Positions 1 through 9,632 of a stretch of 64,000 nucleotides of DNA are shown here, piece after piece. Source of the DNA: Bog-756 sp963710495. Lineage in GTDB: Bacteria > Actinomycetota > Acidimicrobiia > Acidimicrobiales > RAAP-2. Below the pieces are notes generated by a model that searched no databases, was not told the DNA's origin, and saw nothing but the letters and a program-made list of their open reading frames with translations. A program made the translations under genes and the position numbers. The stretch covers positions 682,001 through 746,000 of the forward strand of contig CAVQAI010000012.1 in the NCBI GenBank assembly GCA_963710495.1, given 5' to 3'. Within the stretch, counting starts at the first letter, position 1; the number at the start of each line of letters is the position of its first letter.

Positions 1-384
1 CGGTGCGGGGACGGCGTGCGGCCCGACGGCCCGCCGCCCGGCCTCGCATCGCCCGCCGCCCGGCCTGTCGTCCCACCGCCGGCCACCCGGGCTTCCTACC
101 GGCGTTCCAGCGCCCCGACCGGCCCTCGGGCGGAATGTGAAGGCCCTGGCCGGGCGCCCCCGTGGCTTCCCCGGGCAGCGTCGCGGAAATTGTGGTGTGA
201 TAGCAGCCCGGACTACCGCGGACCGGGTCACCGGAGCCCGCGGCGGACCGTGCAGGGAGCCATCCCGAGGAGACCACTCCGAGAGAAGGGCGATGGGCAC
301 CATGGGGTTCGGATACGCGACGTGGCAGCAGCGGGGATGAGTCGGACCTCGTCCCGCGGGGCCGAGTAGGGGCCCGGTCGACCG
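1..384. other. Leader region without a recognised gene
   Basis: No frame here gives a protein I recognise. The open frames are short, rich in Pro, Arg and Gly and read like random GC-rich sequence. The stretch probably carries the promoter of the EF-G-like gene that begins at 385, but I cannot point to a convincing -35/-10 pair. Confidence 0.5.
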
Positions 385-2436
385 ATGACCAAGCCCGGTG
401 TCCGCAACGTCGCCCTCATCGGGCACAGCGGATCGGGCAAGACCACGCTGGCCGAGGCGCTCCTGTACGCCACCGGCGCCATCAACCGGCAGGGCAAGGT
501 GGAGGACGGCTCGACGGTCACCGACTTCGAGCCCGAAGAGCTGAAGTACCACATGTCGCTCTCGCTGGCCCTCGCTCCGTGTGAGGCGGAAGGTGTCCGG
601 CTCAACATGATCGACACGCCGGGGTTCGCCGACTTCTTCGGCGAGGTCCGGTCGGCTTGCTCGGTCGTGGACCTGGTGGTGGTGGTCGTGAGTGCGGTGG
701 ACGGTGTCGAGGCGCAGACGGAAGCCGCCTGGCAGCTTGCCGCGGAGCTCGGCCTCCCCCGACTGGTGTTCATCAACAAGCTCGATCTCGACCGGGCCAG
801 CTTCGACCGGACCCTGGGCGAGCTGCGCGATTCCTTCGGTGCGGGGATCGCGCCACTCGAACTGCCGGTGAACGGCCTGGCCGGGATCAGGGGGATCGCC
901 GACCTCCTGACCGACACGGCCATCATCTACGACAACGGTAAGGCCCAGACAGGCCCGATCCCTGACGACCTCGCCGCCACCGAGCACGAGGTGCGCGAGC
1001 AGTTGGTCGAGGGGATCGTGGTGGGCGACGACGAGCTCATGGAGCGCTACCTCGAAGGGGACGTACCCTCCAGCACCGAGCTCGAAGCCACGCTCGCCAC
1101 CGGGGTGGAGCAGGGTGTGGTGTTCCCCGTGGTGTGCGGATCGGCGGTCACCGGTATCGGCATCAACCGCCTGGCCACCCTGCTGGCCGAGATCGCGCCC
1201 ACCCCCGACTCGCACCCGGCCACCGGCGTGCGTGCCGGGGACACCGAGATCGATGTGCCCTCTGACCCGGCCGGACCGCCCTTGGCCCGGGTGTTCAAGA
1301 CCATCTCGGACCCCTACGTGGGCAAGATCTCCCTCCTCCGGGTGCTGTCGGGCACCATCAAGCCGGACACGGTCCTGATCAACTCCCGGACCCACACCGA
1401 CGAGCGCCTGCACGTGCTCGAGCGGTTGCAGGGGAAGGAGGCCCACCCGGTCACCGAGGTCGTGGCCGGCGACATCGTGGCGGTGCCCAAACTGGCCGAC
1501 GTCGTGACCGGTGACACGCTGGCGCCGAAGGGCTCGCCGCTGGTCGTCCCGGCGGTGGATCCCGAGTCCGTGTCCCTGTCGGTCGCCATCAAGCCGAAGT
1601 CGAAGGGCGACGAGGACAAGCTGATGACCGCCCTGCACCGGCTACAGGACGAGGACCCGAGCCTCATCGTGGAGCGTGTCGACGAGACGCACCAGACCCT
1701 GCTGCGGGGCACGGGCGAGACCCATCTGTCGGTCGCCGCCGAGCGCCTGTCGCGGAAGTTCGGCGTCGAGGTGACCACCGAGGAGGTGCTCATCCCGTAT
1801 CGGGAGAGCATCACGAACGCGGCCGATGCGGTGGGCAAGTACAAGAAGCAGAGCGGTGGTCACGGGCAGTTCGGGGTGGCTTCGATCCGCATCGAGCCCC
1901 TCGGCCGGGGCGAGGGTTTCCAGTTCGTCGACCGGGTGGTGGGCGGCGCCATCCCCAGGCAGTACATCCCGGCGGTCGAGAAGGGCATCGTCGAAGCCAT
2001 GGGGCAGGGTGGGCCACACGGCTTCCCGGTGGTCGATGTGCAGGCGGTGTGCCTCGACGGCAAGCACCATCCCGTCGACTCCTCGGAGATGAGCTTCAAG
2101 ATGGCCGGTTCGCTCGCCTTCAAGGAGGCCATGGCCAACGCCGGCCCGGTGCTGCTCGAGCCCATCTCGCTGGTCGAGGTGACCGTCCCAGCCAACATGC
2201 AGGGCAATGTCCTCGGTGATCTCAACTCCCGGCGTGGGCGGGTTCAGGGCACTGACACGCTCGACGGCGGTGTCCAGAAGATCACCGCTCTGGTTCCGGC
2301 GGCCGAGATCCAACGGTATGCCATCGATCTTCGTTCGCTCACCGGGGGGCGAGGGCGCTTCCGGGCCGAGCACGACCACTATGACGTGATGCCCGCGAAT
2401 CTGGTCGACCGGACGGTGAAGTCCCGAGCCGAGTAG
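385..2436 (+). CDS. Elongation factor G-like GTPase (EF-G2/FusA2 type)
   Basis: This 683-residue protein has the full EF-G layout. The GTPase domain comes first, with P-loop GHSGSGKTT at about residues 13-21, DTPG near 77 and NKLD near 130. The translation-factor beta-barrel and EF-G domains III-V follow. It is closest to the actinobacterial EF-G paralogues often named EF-G2 or FusA2, not the canonical fusA of the str operon, because no rpsL, rpsG or tuf genes are adjacent. The family belongs to the translational GTPases, but the role of this subgroup is not settled. The start is the ATG at 385; the upstream Shine-Dalgarno is weak. It converges on the ABC transporter gene. Confidence 0.85.
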   Translation: MTKPGVRNVALIGHSGSGKTTLAEALLYATGAINRQGKVEDGSTVTDFEPEELKYHMSLSLALAPCEAEGVRLNMIDTPGFADFFGEVRSACSVVDLVVVVVSAVDGVEAQTEAAWQLAAELGLPRLVFINKLDLDRASFDRTLGELRDSFGAGIAPLELPVNGLAGIRGIADLLTDTAIIYDNGKAQTGPIPDDLAATEHEVREQLVEGIVVGDDELMERYLEGDVPSSTELEATLATGVEQGVVFPVVCGSAVTGIGINRLATLLAEIAPTPDSHPATGVRAGDTEIDVPSDPAGPPLARVFKTISDPYVGKISLLRVLSGTIKPDTVLINSRTHTDERLHVLERLQGKEAHPVTEVVAGDIVAVPKLADVVTGDTLAPKGSPLVVPAVDPESVSLSVAIKPKSKGDEDKLMTALHRLQDEDPSLIVERVDETHQTLLRGTGETHLSVAAERLSRKFGVEVTTEEVLIPYRESITNAADAVGKYKKQSGGHGQFGVASIRIEPLGRGEGFQFVDRVVGGAIPRQYIPAVEKGIVEAMGQGGPHGFPVVDVQAVCLDGKHHPVDSSEMSFKMAGSLAFKEAMANAGPVLLEPISLVEVTVPANMQGNVLGDLNSRRGRVQGTDTLDGGVQKITALVPAAEIQRYAIDLRSLTGGRGRFRAEHDHYDVMPANLVDRTVKSRAE

Positions 2437-2565
2437 GGCCCAGACACGGCGGCGAGAGCGGCCCGTCACGGCTGACGGTGGTCCACAGCACCCGGTGCAG
2501 GTTCGGCCAGAGCGGCGAAGGGGCGCGCCGACATGCATGTGCACGCCGACTGGCCGCAGGCCGGC

Positions 2566-4363
2566 TCAGGCGGCGATGAACCCGCCCGACTGATGGTGCC
2601 AGAGACGGGAGTAGACACCGTCGCGTGATCCCGAGCAGGGCCGTATGGGTGCCCTCCTCCACGATGCCGCCCCGGTCCAAGACCACGATGCGGTCCATTC
2701 GGGCGATGGTGGCCAGACGGTGGGCGACGACCACCGCGGTCGAACCTTCCATGAGCCGCCACAACGCCTCCTGCACCAAGGCCTCCGACTCAGAGTCCAG
2801 TGCCGACGTGGCCTCGTCGAGGATCAGCACCGGTGCGTGCTTGGCCATCGCCTGGGCGATGGCCACCCGCTGACGTTGGCCCCCGGACAGCTTGAGCCCC
2901 CGTTCGCCCACCATGGTCTCGTAGCCGTCCGGGAGCTCCTGGACGAATTCGTCGACGTGGGCGGCGCGACCCACCTCACGCACCAGATCCATGTCGGTCA
3001 CATCCAGGGAGTCCACGCCGTAACAGATGTTCTCGGCAATGGTGCGGTGCAGCATCTGCGGGTCCTGGGGCACGTAGGAGATGCATCGGCGCAAGGAGTG
3101 CTGGGTCACCCGCGAGATGTCCTGGCCGTCGAGCAGGATCGAACCGCCGTCGATGTCCATGAAGCGGAGGACCATCTTGGTGAGGGTGCTCTTGCCCGAG
3201 CCGGACGGCCCGACCAGTCCCAGGTGCTCGCCCGGCTCGACACGCAGGTTCAGCTTCCTGAACAGCGGCGCGTCGCGGCGGTAGGAGAACGTGACGTCAC
3301 GGAACTCGACCGACCCGCGGTCCACCACCAGATCTGCGGCGCCGGACGCGTCACGGATCTCGGGGTCGGTATCGGCGATGCCGGCGAATTTGGCGCACCG
3401 ACCTGCGGCGCGCGAGATCGAGCGGACGAACTCGAACGACTCTTCGAGGGCACCACCGACGAAGGTGGCGTAGAACAGGATCAAGTACACCGAGGCGGCA
3501 GCCACCACATGGTGAAGGGCGAGCACCAAGCCCACCACGACCGCTACCCAGTTGAGCGCGGCCATCGAGGACTCCATCTGCAGCCGGGTCGCGGTGAAGA
3601 CACGCCTGGCCCTCAGGTCGGCGCTGACCGATTGCGTCACCACTTCGGCGACGTGGGCTCGCTCCTCGTCCTCGGCAGCCTGGGTCCGGACCGTGGTGAG
3701 GTTGGCGATGGTGTCGGCGATCACGCCCGTGGCCTGGGAATGGGTATCGGAGAACTCCTGTTCGGCGGCCACGACCTGCCCCATCCGGTGCCACAGCACA
3801 CCGGTGAAGACGAGGAGCAGGAGGGCCATGACGACGGCGACCGGCCATGCCACGAAGGCCAGGACCACGATGGCGCCGAGGACGGTCACGGCGACACGCA
3901 GGACTCCCCAGGTGCCCATGTCGATGATCTCGACGAAGGCCCACGAGAAGGTCTCCAGCGAGGAAATCACCTCGCCAGAGGGGCGATCGGTGTGCCACCG
4001 GTGGCTGAGCCCGATCAGGTGCTCGTAGCCATTGGTGATCGAGCGAGCAAAGGCGCGAAGCGTCGCTCCCCAATTCAGCCACCCGGCAACGCGCCAGAGC
4101 ACTGTGGACGTGGCGAGGACCGCGGCATAGGCCACCACCAAAGGACCGAAGCTGGACACCAGCCCGGCACGTTCGGACAGCTGGGAGATGTGCCCGAGCA
4201 GCGTGGCGAAGATGAGTGGTCCGGCGACCGCGTTGGCGAGAGTTCCGGCCGCGATGGCGACCCAGGCCACGATGAACGTGGCGCGGTCGGGCCGCATTTG
4301 GCGCCAGCAGTAGGCGAAGGTCGCTCGTGTGGAGGCTGCTGGGAAGAGGGTTCTGTCGTTCAT
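2566..4363 (-). CDS. ABC exporter, fused permease and ATPase (frameshifted near C-terminus)
   Basis: A half-transporter of about 598 residues. The N-terminal transmembrane domain has about six hydrophobic spans (residues about 25-310). The ATPase domain shows Walker A GPSGSGKST near residue 388, Q-loop YVPQDP, signature LSGGQ near 491 and Walker B with LDEATSALD near 516. It would work as a dimer exporting an unknown substrate. The start ATG at 4363 is preceded by GAGG. At about 2626-2632 the frame breaks: reading on in one frame gives a 70-residue Arg/Pro-rich tail, whereas shifting by one base gives a normal tail, VYSRLWHHQSGGFIAA, and a stop at 2566. The span of 1,798 bases is one more than a multiple of three, so a single inserted base explains it. 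Confidence 0.85.
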
Positions 4364-4822
4364 GGGGGACCTCGGTGAAAGGCTTTCGGGAAGTGCTCCA
4401 GGCGAAGGGCATGCATCGGCGAGCAAAGTGCGAGCAAGAGATGGATCGGCGATCGGGGGCTCCGTCGTTCATCGGCCGGCCGACGGTGGCGATGCCGGCG
4501 CGGCGATGACAGGCGGGGGATCGGCCGAGGCCGAGCGGGGCGGTCCTCTAACGCGGAGTCAGAGGTGTACCGCGGGAGAGATCGGCATGGTCAGGCCAGA
4601 CCCTCCAGACCCGGCGGGCGGCGTGTGACCGCGGAGCGATCCGAATGCACGCGCTACCGTCTCGATGCACGGGATGCTTGCCATCGGATCACCTCGCTTC
4701 CGCCTCGGGTACCTGTCGATGATAGCCCCGCTGGGATGGGGCGGCGGTCAACGCCCGATGCCGGCGCCGGCCGTGGTGGGGCCCCACCGAGCCCAGCGGT
4801 CATCGGACGTGGCCCCCGGGCA
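4364..4822. other. Intergenic stretch, no recognised gene
   Basis: It lies between the start of the ABC exporter gene and the end of the MerR gene, both on the minus strand. Short frames occur on both strands, but none resembles a known protein or has a clear ribosome-binding site. It may hold the exporter's promoter. Confidence 0.4.
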
Positions 4823-5209
4823 TCACGAGGCGATCGACAGGCCGGGCAGGTTGGTCGGGATGACGGAAAGCAGTTGACCCTTCGGCGAATCCGGCCAGCC
4901 GCCGAATTCCCATTCGTCGTCCACGGCCTCGACCCGGCCACCCGGACGACGGCGGAGGCCGACCACGTGCTCCAGGGTCATCCCGGTGTCGAGCGCCCGC
5001 AATAGGCTGGCGATACCGGCCAGTGAGAAGCCTTCGCGCTGCAGCCTCATGATCGCCCGCAACCGGTCCAGCTGCTCGGGGCTGTAGAAGCCGGTGCGCC
5101 CGACCAGGCTGGGTCGGGGTAGGAGCCCCTGCGTCTGGAGGGCTCGCACCTGGCGCACGGTCGTTCCGGCCTGGCGGGCCACCTGATCGATGGTGAGGTC
5201 AGGGCTCAC
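4823..5209 (-). CDS. MerR-family transcriptional regulator
   Basis: A 128-residue protein whose first 70 residues are a MerR-type winged helix: TIDQVARQAGTTVRQVRALQ, then GLLPRP and YSPEQLDRLRAI. The C-terminal part is short, with no cysteine cluster for metal sensing, so the ligand is unknown. It starts with GTG at 5209, six bases from a perfect TATAAT, so the mRNA is probably leaderless. It is divergent from the hydratase-like gene at 5282 and shares with it an AT-rich region containing a 15-bp dyad. Control of itself and of that gene is inferred from this arrangement. Confidence 0.8.
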   Translation of the reverse strand: MSPDLTIDQVARQAGTTVRQVRALQTQGLLPRPSLVGRTGFYSPEQLDRLRAIMRLQREGFSLAGIASLLRALDTGMTLEHVVGLRRRPGGRVEAVDDEWEFGGWPDSPKGQLLSVIPTNLPGLSIAS

Positions 5210-5212
5210 CGG

Positions 5213-5245
5213 TTGATTATAACATCAATCTATGTTACATAGAAA
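5213..5245 (-). promoter_or_regulatory. MerR promoter with 15-bp dyad
   Basis: On the minus strand a perfect -10 box TATAAT (5216-5221) ends six bases before the GTG at 5209. Between it and the expected -35 position lies the perfect dyad TCTATGTTACATAGA (5229-5243). A dyad between -35 and -10 is the classic place for a MerR-family operator, so it is probably bound by the adjacent regulator. This is a strikingly AT-rich island in GC-rich DNA. Confidence 0.6.
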
Positions 5246-5281
5246 GATGTAAGTTATGGGGAACTCGCCGGGAGGATTGCC

Positions 5282-6136
5282 ATGCCATTGCATCTCGATG
5301 CAGTCGGGTCGACGTCGGAGCCGGCCGAACGGAGCTGGACCTCCACCGAGTGCCTTCTCTACGCCCTCGGCGTGGGTGCCGGGGCCTCGGACCCGACCGG
5401 GTTCGAGCTCGAGTTCACGACGGAGAACTCCGCGGACGTCCGACAGGCGGTCTTCCCCACCTTCGTCACCGTGGCCGGCGCGTCGGCCGGCCCCCGGCGG
5501 TCCATCGGCGAGTTCGACCCGGCGATGCTGGTCCACGCCGAGCAGTCCATCGAGCTGTTCGGGGCGATCCCGCCGGAAGCCACCGTCAGCACCACCTCCA
5601 CCCTGACCGCCATCTACGACAAGGGTTCAGGCGCACTCGTACGATCCGAGTCGCAGTCGCTGGATGTGGACAGTGGGCGCCCGCTGTTCGCCTCGGCCAC
5701 CGGCCTGTTCATCCGCGGCGAGGGGGGCTTCGGGGGAGAGCGGGGCCCCTCGGCGGGACAAGACCCCATGCCCGAACGGGCACCCGACGAGGTGGTGACC
5801 TACTCGACACGAACCGATCAGGCACTGCTGTACCGGCTCTCAGGCGATCGGAACCCGCTCCACTCCGATCCCGCCTTCGCCAAGCGGGCCGGTTTCGATC
5901 GCCCGATCCTCCACGGTCTGTGCACCTATGGCTTCACCGGCCGGGCGCTCCTCCATGCACTGTGCGGGTCGGACCCGGCTCGGTTCCGTTCGATGGGGGG
6001 TCGGTTCTCCCGGCCGACCTTTCCCGGGGACAGGCTGACGATCTCGATGTGGATCGACGGCTCGACGGCCCGTTTCCGCACCACCAACCAGAACGGTGAG
6101 GTGGTCATCGACATGGGCACCTGCACGTTCACCTGA
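5282..6136 (+). CDS. MaoC/hydratase-2 type double hot-dog enzyme
   Basis: A 284-residue protein with the double hot-dog layout of (R)-specific 2-enoyl-CoA hydratases and fungal/peroxisomal hydratase 2. The catalytic motif YRLSGDRNPLHSDP lies near residues 182-195, followed by PILHGLCTYG. The family hydrates trans-2-enoyl-CoA to (R)-3-hydroxyacyl-CoA, usually in fatty-acid or sterol side-chain breakdown. The start ATG at 5282 follows GGGAGGA at good spacing. It is divergent from the MerR gene, which may control it. Confidence 0.8.
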   Translation: MPLHLDAVGSTSEPAERSWTSTECLLYALGVGAGASDPTGFELEFTTENSADVRQAVFPTFVTVAGASAGPRRSIGEFDPAMLVHAEQSIELFGAIPPEATVSTTSTLTAIYDKGSGALVRSESQSLDVDSGRPLFASATGLFIRGEGGFGGERGPSAGQDPMPERAPDEVVTYSTRTDQALLYRLSGDRNPLHSDPAFAKRAGFDRPILHGLCTYGFTGRALLHALCGSDPARFRSMGGRFSRPTFPGDRLTISMWIDGSTARFRTTNQNGEVVIDMGTCTFT

Positions 6137-6307
6137 GGCCCGCATCCGTCCCTGTCGTTCGGGTGCGAGCCCCTGCGCCGCTGGAGCTGAGCTGGAGCTG
6201 GCCGGAGCTGGAGCCGGCCCGAGCTCGACTTGTCAGGGTGGGTACCCAGCCGGCGATTCATCTGATCAGATTGCCGATCGGTCGCGCCGAGATCGAAGGA
6301 CGACGGT

Positions 6308-7336
6308 ATGCCCCAGAGCCAACGAGGAAATCGACCGGGCCGGCGCCACTTGCGGGTGGGTGTCATCGGAACGGGCTTCGGCTCTCGGGTGGCCGCCGGC
6401 GCATTTCGGGAGTCGGGATGTGAGGTCGTTGACGTCGTCACGGCACGCGATCCCTCCTTGGTCCGGTCGCTGTGCCGTTCGCCTGTCGACCTCATTGCAG
6501 TTCATTCGCCTCCGTTCCTCCACGCAGAGCATGTGACCTGGGCCGTCGACGCCGGCCGTGCCGTCCTGTGCGAGAAGCCGTTCGGCACCTCCGTCGACGA
6601 GGCGATGACGATGACCGAAGCGGCCCGGGCGGCCGCGGTCCCGAACTTCCTCAATTTCGAGTTCCGCTGCCAACCGGCGCGCTTGGCGATGGCCGCCCTG
6701 GTCGAGTCCGGAGCCATCGGGTCGCCCGAGCACCTTTCGTACACGGCATTCACTTCTGGCTCGCGGGTTCCGCTCCGCCCGTGGGGGTGGCTGTTCGATC
6801 GATCTCGGGGCGGTGGTTGGATCGGAGCCTTCGGTTCGCACGCCATCGATCTGATTCGGTGGCTGCTGGGTGACGTTGCCCGGGCTGGTGCCGTGACCTG
6901 GACCAATGTCACCGAGCGTCCCGATGCTGACGGGAACCTCCATCGCTGCGACGCCGAGGACGCCTTCAACGGCTGGATCGAGCTCCGTTCGGGAGCCACG
7001 GCCTCGGTGGATTCCTCGTTCACGGCTGGCGTCTCGCTCACACCGCGCATCGTCGTCACTGGTACGGAGGGCGTCATCGAGAACGTCGGGGACCATCGGG
7101 TCGTCCTTCGGCGCCGGGACGGAGGGACGGAGAATCTCGAATTCGAGCCTCGATCCGGTGATCCCCACAACGAGGCCATGACGGCCTGGACCGCGGCGAT
7201 CCGTGACGCGATGACTTCCGGCGAGCCGATCGCGCCATCGTTCGCCGACGGCCTCGCCTGTATGCAGGTCATGGAGCAGTGGCGAAGCGGGCCGCTTCAC
7301 TCGGGGGCTGGCCAGGGCGGAGGGAGTCACGCGTGA
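6308..7336 (+). CDS. Gfo/Idh/MocA-family oxidoreductase
   Basis: A 342-residue dehydrogenase-like protein. The N-terminal Rossmann fold has GVIGTGFGSRVAAG near residue 18. The family signature CEKPFG follows near residue 93, and the C-terminal alpha/beta substrate domain includes GGGWIGAFGSHAIDL. Members oxidise or reduce sugars, inositols or related ring compounds with NAD(P). The substrate cannot be read from the sequence, and no sugar transporter lies nearby. The start at 6308 follows a weak Shine-Dalgarno. The 3' end abuts an IS481 remnant. Confidence 0.8.
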   Translation: MPQSQRGNRPGRRHLRVGVIGTGFGSRVAAGAFRESGCEVVDVVTARDPSLVRSLCRSPVDLIAVHSPPFLHAEHVTWAVDAGRAVLCEKPFGTSVDEAMTMTEAARAAAVPNFLNFEFRCQPARLAMAALVESGAIGSPEHLSYTAFTSGSRVPLRPWGWLFDRSRGGGWIGAFGSHAIDLIRWLLGDVARAGAVTWTNVTERPDADGNLHRCDAEDAFNGWIELRSGATASVDSSFTAGVSLTPRIVVTGTEGVIENVGDHRVVLRRRDGGTENLEFEPRSGDPHNEAMTAWTAAIRDAMTSGEPIAPSFADGLACMQVMEQWRSGPLHSGAGQGGGSHA

Positions 7337-7381
7337 TCCTGCGCAGACAACCTTCGCTGACGACGCATCCCGAAGCTTTCG

Positions 7382-7623
7382 GGTGCGGGGCCGTGGTCAA
7401 GATCGACAGTCGGCGCCTGCGGCTCGACAAAGTGGACTCGACTGGTTCGGTCACCCTGCGCCATCACGGTCGCCTCCACCACATCGGCATCGGTCGTGCT
7501 TATGCCGGTTGGCGGGTGGCCATGCTCATCGAGGGACTCGACATCGAAGTAGTCGGGCTGGATGGATCACCACTGCGGCGGCTCGTCCTGGACCCCACCA
7601 AGAACTATCAACGCATGCCTTGA
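7382..7623 (+). pseudogene. IS481-type transposase C-terminal remnant
   Basis: The frame ending at 7623 encodes TGSVTLRHHGRLHHIGIGR and then RRLVLDPTKNYQRMP. This is the C-terminal tail typical of IS481-family DDE transposases, which ends in LDPTRDYQ. The catalytic core is missing, so only about 80 of about 330 residues remain. No terminal inverted repeats are visible. It lies directly after the Gfo/Idh/MocA gene, suggesting an old insertion that decayed. Confidence 0.65.
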
Positions 7624-7686
7624 CGAAAAGTCCTGGTCTACGATGTCTTGACACACCGGTCTCCGATGTCTCGCGACATCACATGG

Positions 7687-7771
7687 CGGAGGGAGTGGGA
7701 TTCGAACCCACGGAGGCTTGCACCTCACGGCTTTTCAAGAGCCGCGCATTTGTCCGCTCTGCCATCCCTCC
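7687..7771 (-). tRNA. tRNA-Ser (anticodon UGA)
   Basis: An 85-nt gene. The 7-bp acceptor stem GGAGGGA/TCCCTCC closes perfectly, and the anticodon loop CTTGAAA gives anticodon TGA. The T arm contains GGTTCGAATCC, and a long variable arm is present as expected for serine tRNAs. The discriminator base is G. No encoded CCA follows. Confidence 0.93.
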
Positions 7772-7824
7772 GGACGCTCGACAGGGTAGCCCCAGGCTCG
7801 AACCGCGCCGATCGGCGACCGGGT

Positions 7825-8808
7825 CTAGCCAGATCCGTCGTCGATCTCGGCGTGCAGCCGCTCCACCCACTCGATTGCTTCACGTCCCGATGTCTCAGCT
7901 GCCCGCCGTATGGCTGGACCTCTCGGTCCGGCCGCCGGGTACGAGCCGAGAAACTTGACTCCGGCCAGATCGGCGTGGAGGTCTCGCAGGCAGTCACTCA
8001 CCACCGCGTCGGCGACGTGGCCGTCGAAGTCGATGATGAAGCAGTACTCGCCGAGCGCCTTCTTGGTCGGGCGTGACTCGAGCTTGCTGAGGTTGATGTT
8101 GCGCGCCGCGAACTGCCCGAGAATGCCGTAGAGGCTGCCCGGGTGGTCGATGCGCTGGAAGCAGGCGATGCTGGTCCGGTCGTGTCCGGTGGGGGCGGGG
8201 ATGCCGGACCGGGCGACCGATACGAACCGGGTCTGGTTCTCGGGGTGATCCTCGACGTCCTCGACCAGGATGTCCAGGCCGTAGAGCGTGGCGGCAAGCC
8301 GCGGGGCGATCGCCGCCGTCGGGCGGGCGTTCATCGTCGGATCGTGCTGGCCGACCAGACGGGCCGCCTCGGCGGTGGAATTCGTAGCCAGTGTCTCGGC
8401 GGAAGGGATGCGTTCGCTCAGGAAGCGGCGGCACTGGGCGGTGGCCATTGGGATGGATGCCACCCGCTCGATGTCGGCAAGGCTCGTGCCGGGGAGGGCC
8501 ATCAGGTGCAGGTGGATGTCCAGCACCACCTCCCGCTGGATGCGCAGGTCGAAGTCGAAGACCAGACTGTCGATGATGTCCCGCACGGTTCCCTCGATGG
8601 CGTTCTCCAGGGGGACGAAGCCCAGGTCCAGACCCCCGTTCTGTACCGCCTCGAGCACCTCGGACAGCGAGCCCATGGGGGTGATGTCGGCCAGGGCGTA
8701 GTCGGGCTCGCTGAACAGTGCTTCTTCGGTGAAGGTTCCCTCCGGCCCGAGGAACCCGATCCGGAGGGCGGTGGCCGTCGAGGTGCCCGGAGATGCGTCG
8801 GTGGCCAT
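7825..8808 (-). CDS. pheA: Prephenate dehydratase
   Basis: A 327-residue monofunctional P-protein that converts prephenate to phenylpyruvate in phenylalanine synthesis. The catalytic domain begins IGFLGPEGTFTEEAL. Its active-site stretch NQTRFVSVAR lies near residue 190. The C-terminal ACT domain, which normally senses phenylalanine, contains the GSLYGILGQF and LSKLESRPTKK motifs. It is divergent from larB with only 23 bases between the starts, so the two promoters overlap. Confidence 0.93.
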   Translation of the reverse strand: MATDASPGTSTATALRIGFLGPEGTFTEEALFSEPDYALADITPMGSLSEVLEAVQNGGLDLGFVPLENAIEGTVRDIIDSLVFDFDLRIQREVVLDIHLHLMALPGTSLADIERVASIPMATAQCRRFLSERIPSAETLATNSTAEAARLVGQHDPTMNARPTAAIAPRLAATLYGLDILVEDVEDHPENQTRFVSVARSGIPAPTGHDRTSIACFQRIDHPGSLYGILGQFAARNINLSKLESRPTKKALGEYCFIIDFDGHVADAVVSDCLRDLHADLAGVKFLGSYPAAGPRGPAIRRAAETSGREAIEWVERLHAEIDDGSG

Positions 8809-8831
8809 ACCCAGGCAGGATAGTGAACGTC

Positions 8832-9632
8832 ATGGACGAGTCCGCGTTGCAGCGCCTGCTGGCCGAGGTGCAATCGGGCGAGTGCTCGCCCGACGAGGCG
8901 GTGCACCGGCTCCGGCGCCTTCCCTTTGCCGACCTTGGATTTGCCAAGGTCGACCATCACCGTGCCCTTCGCCAGCATCTGCCGGAGGCGGTGTACGGAC
9001 AGGGCAAGACACCGGAACAATGCTCGTCGATCGTGGGCGAGCTGCTGGACGGGATGCCAGGTGGCGACGCCTATCCGGCCGGGGGACCGGTTATCCTCAC
9101 CCGGGCCGATGCCGACCAGGTGACGCTCGTCATGTCCGAGCACCCTGGGGGCACTCGCACGCCGACCGGCCGGGCCACCGGCCGCGACCACTCCCGTGGA
9201 GAGATCTCGACGGTCGTCTGGCGACCGGCCCCGCGCCGGGCAGCCCGCACCCTGGTGGTGACGGCGGGGACGTCGGACCTGCCCGTCGCCCGGGAATGTG
9301 CGGCGACCCTGACCGCCCTCGGACTGCCGCCGACCCTCCTGGCCGATTGCGGGGTGGCAGGCGTGCACCGGCTGCTGGCCTCGGCCGACGAGCTTGCCGA
9401 GACCGACGCGGTGGTCGTTGTGGCCGGGATGGAAGGAGCCCTCGCCAGCCTGGTCGGTGGGATCACCGCGGCGCCGGTGGTGGCCGTTCCGGTGAGCACC
9501 GGATACGGCGCCGCCTTGGAGGGGGTCACGGCCTTGCTGGCCATGCACGCCTCGTGCGCCGCGGGCGTCACCGTGGTGGGTATCGACAACGGCTTCGGCG
9601 CGGCGTGCGCCGTGTCCCGGATGTTGCCATGA
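8832..9632 (+). CDS. larB: Nickel-pincer cofactor biosynthesis protein LarB
   Basis: A 266-residue LarB. The family carboxylates and hydrolyses nicotinic acid adenine dinucleotide to give the dicarboxylated pyridinium mononucleotide, the first step to the nickel-pincer nucleotide. The C-terminal half has the AIR-carboxylase-like fold with VVTAGTSDLPVA and VVAGMEGALASLVGG. I chose ATG 8832 over the upstream in-frame ATG at 8793 because homologues begin near MDES. It overlaps larC by four bases (ATGA), so the two are translationally coupled. larE lies about 6 kb away on the other strand. Confidence 0.9.
   Translation: MDESALQRLLAEVQSGECSPDEAVHRLRRLPFADLGFAKVDHHRALRQHLPEAVYGQGKTPEQCSSIVGELLDGMPGGDAYPAGGPVILTRADADQVTLVMSEHPGGTRTPTGRATGRDHSRGEISTVVWRPAPRRAARTLVVTAGTSDLPVARECAATLTALGLPPTLLADCGVAGVHRLLASADELAETDAVVVVAGMEGALASLVGGITAAPVVAVPVSTGYGAALEGVTALLAMHASCAAGVTVVGIDNGFGAACAVSRMLP

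Noticed and set aside
2645..4378. Long open frame on the plus strand opposite the ABC exporter
   Set aside because: It is the antisense shadow of a clear ABC transporter; its His/Gly/Asp-rich product is typical of such shadows in GC-rich DNA.
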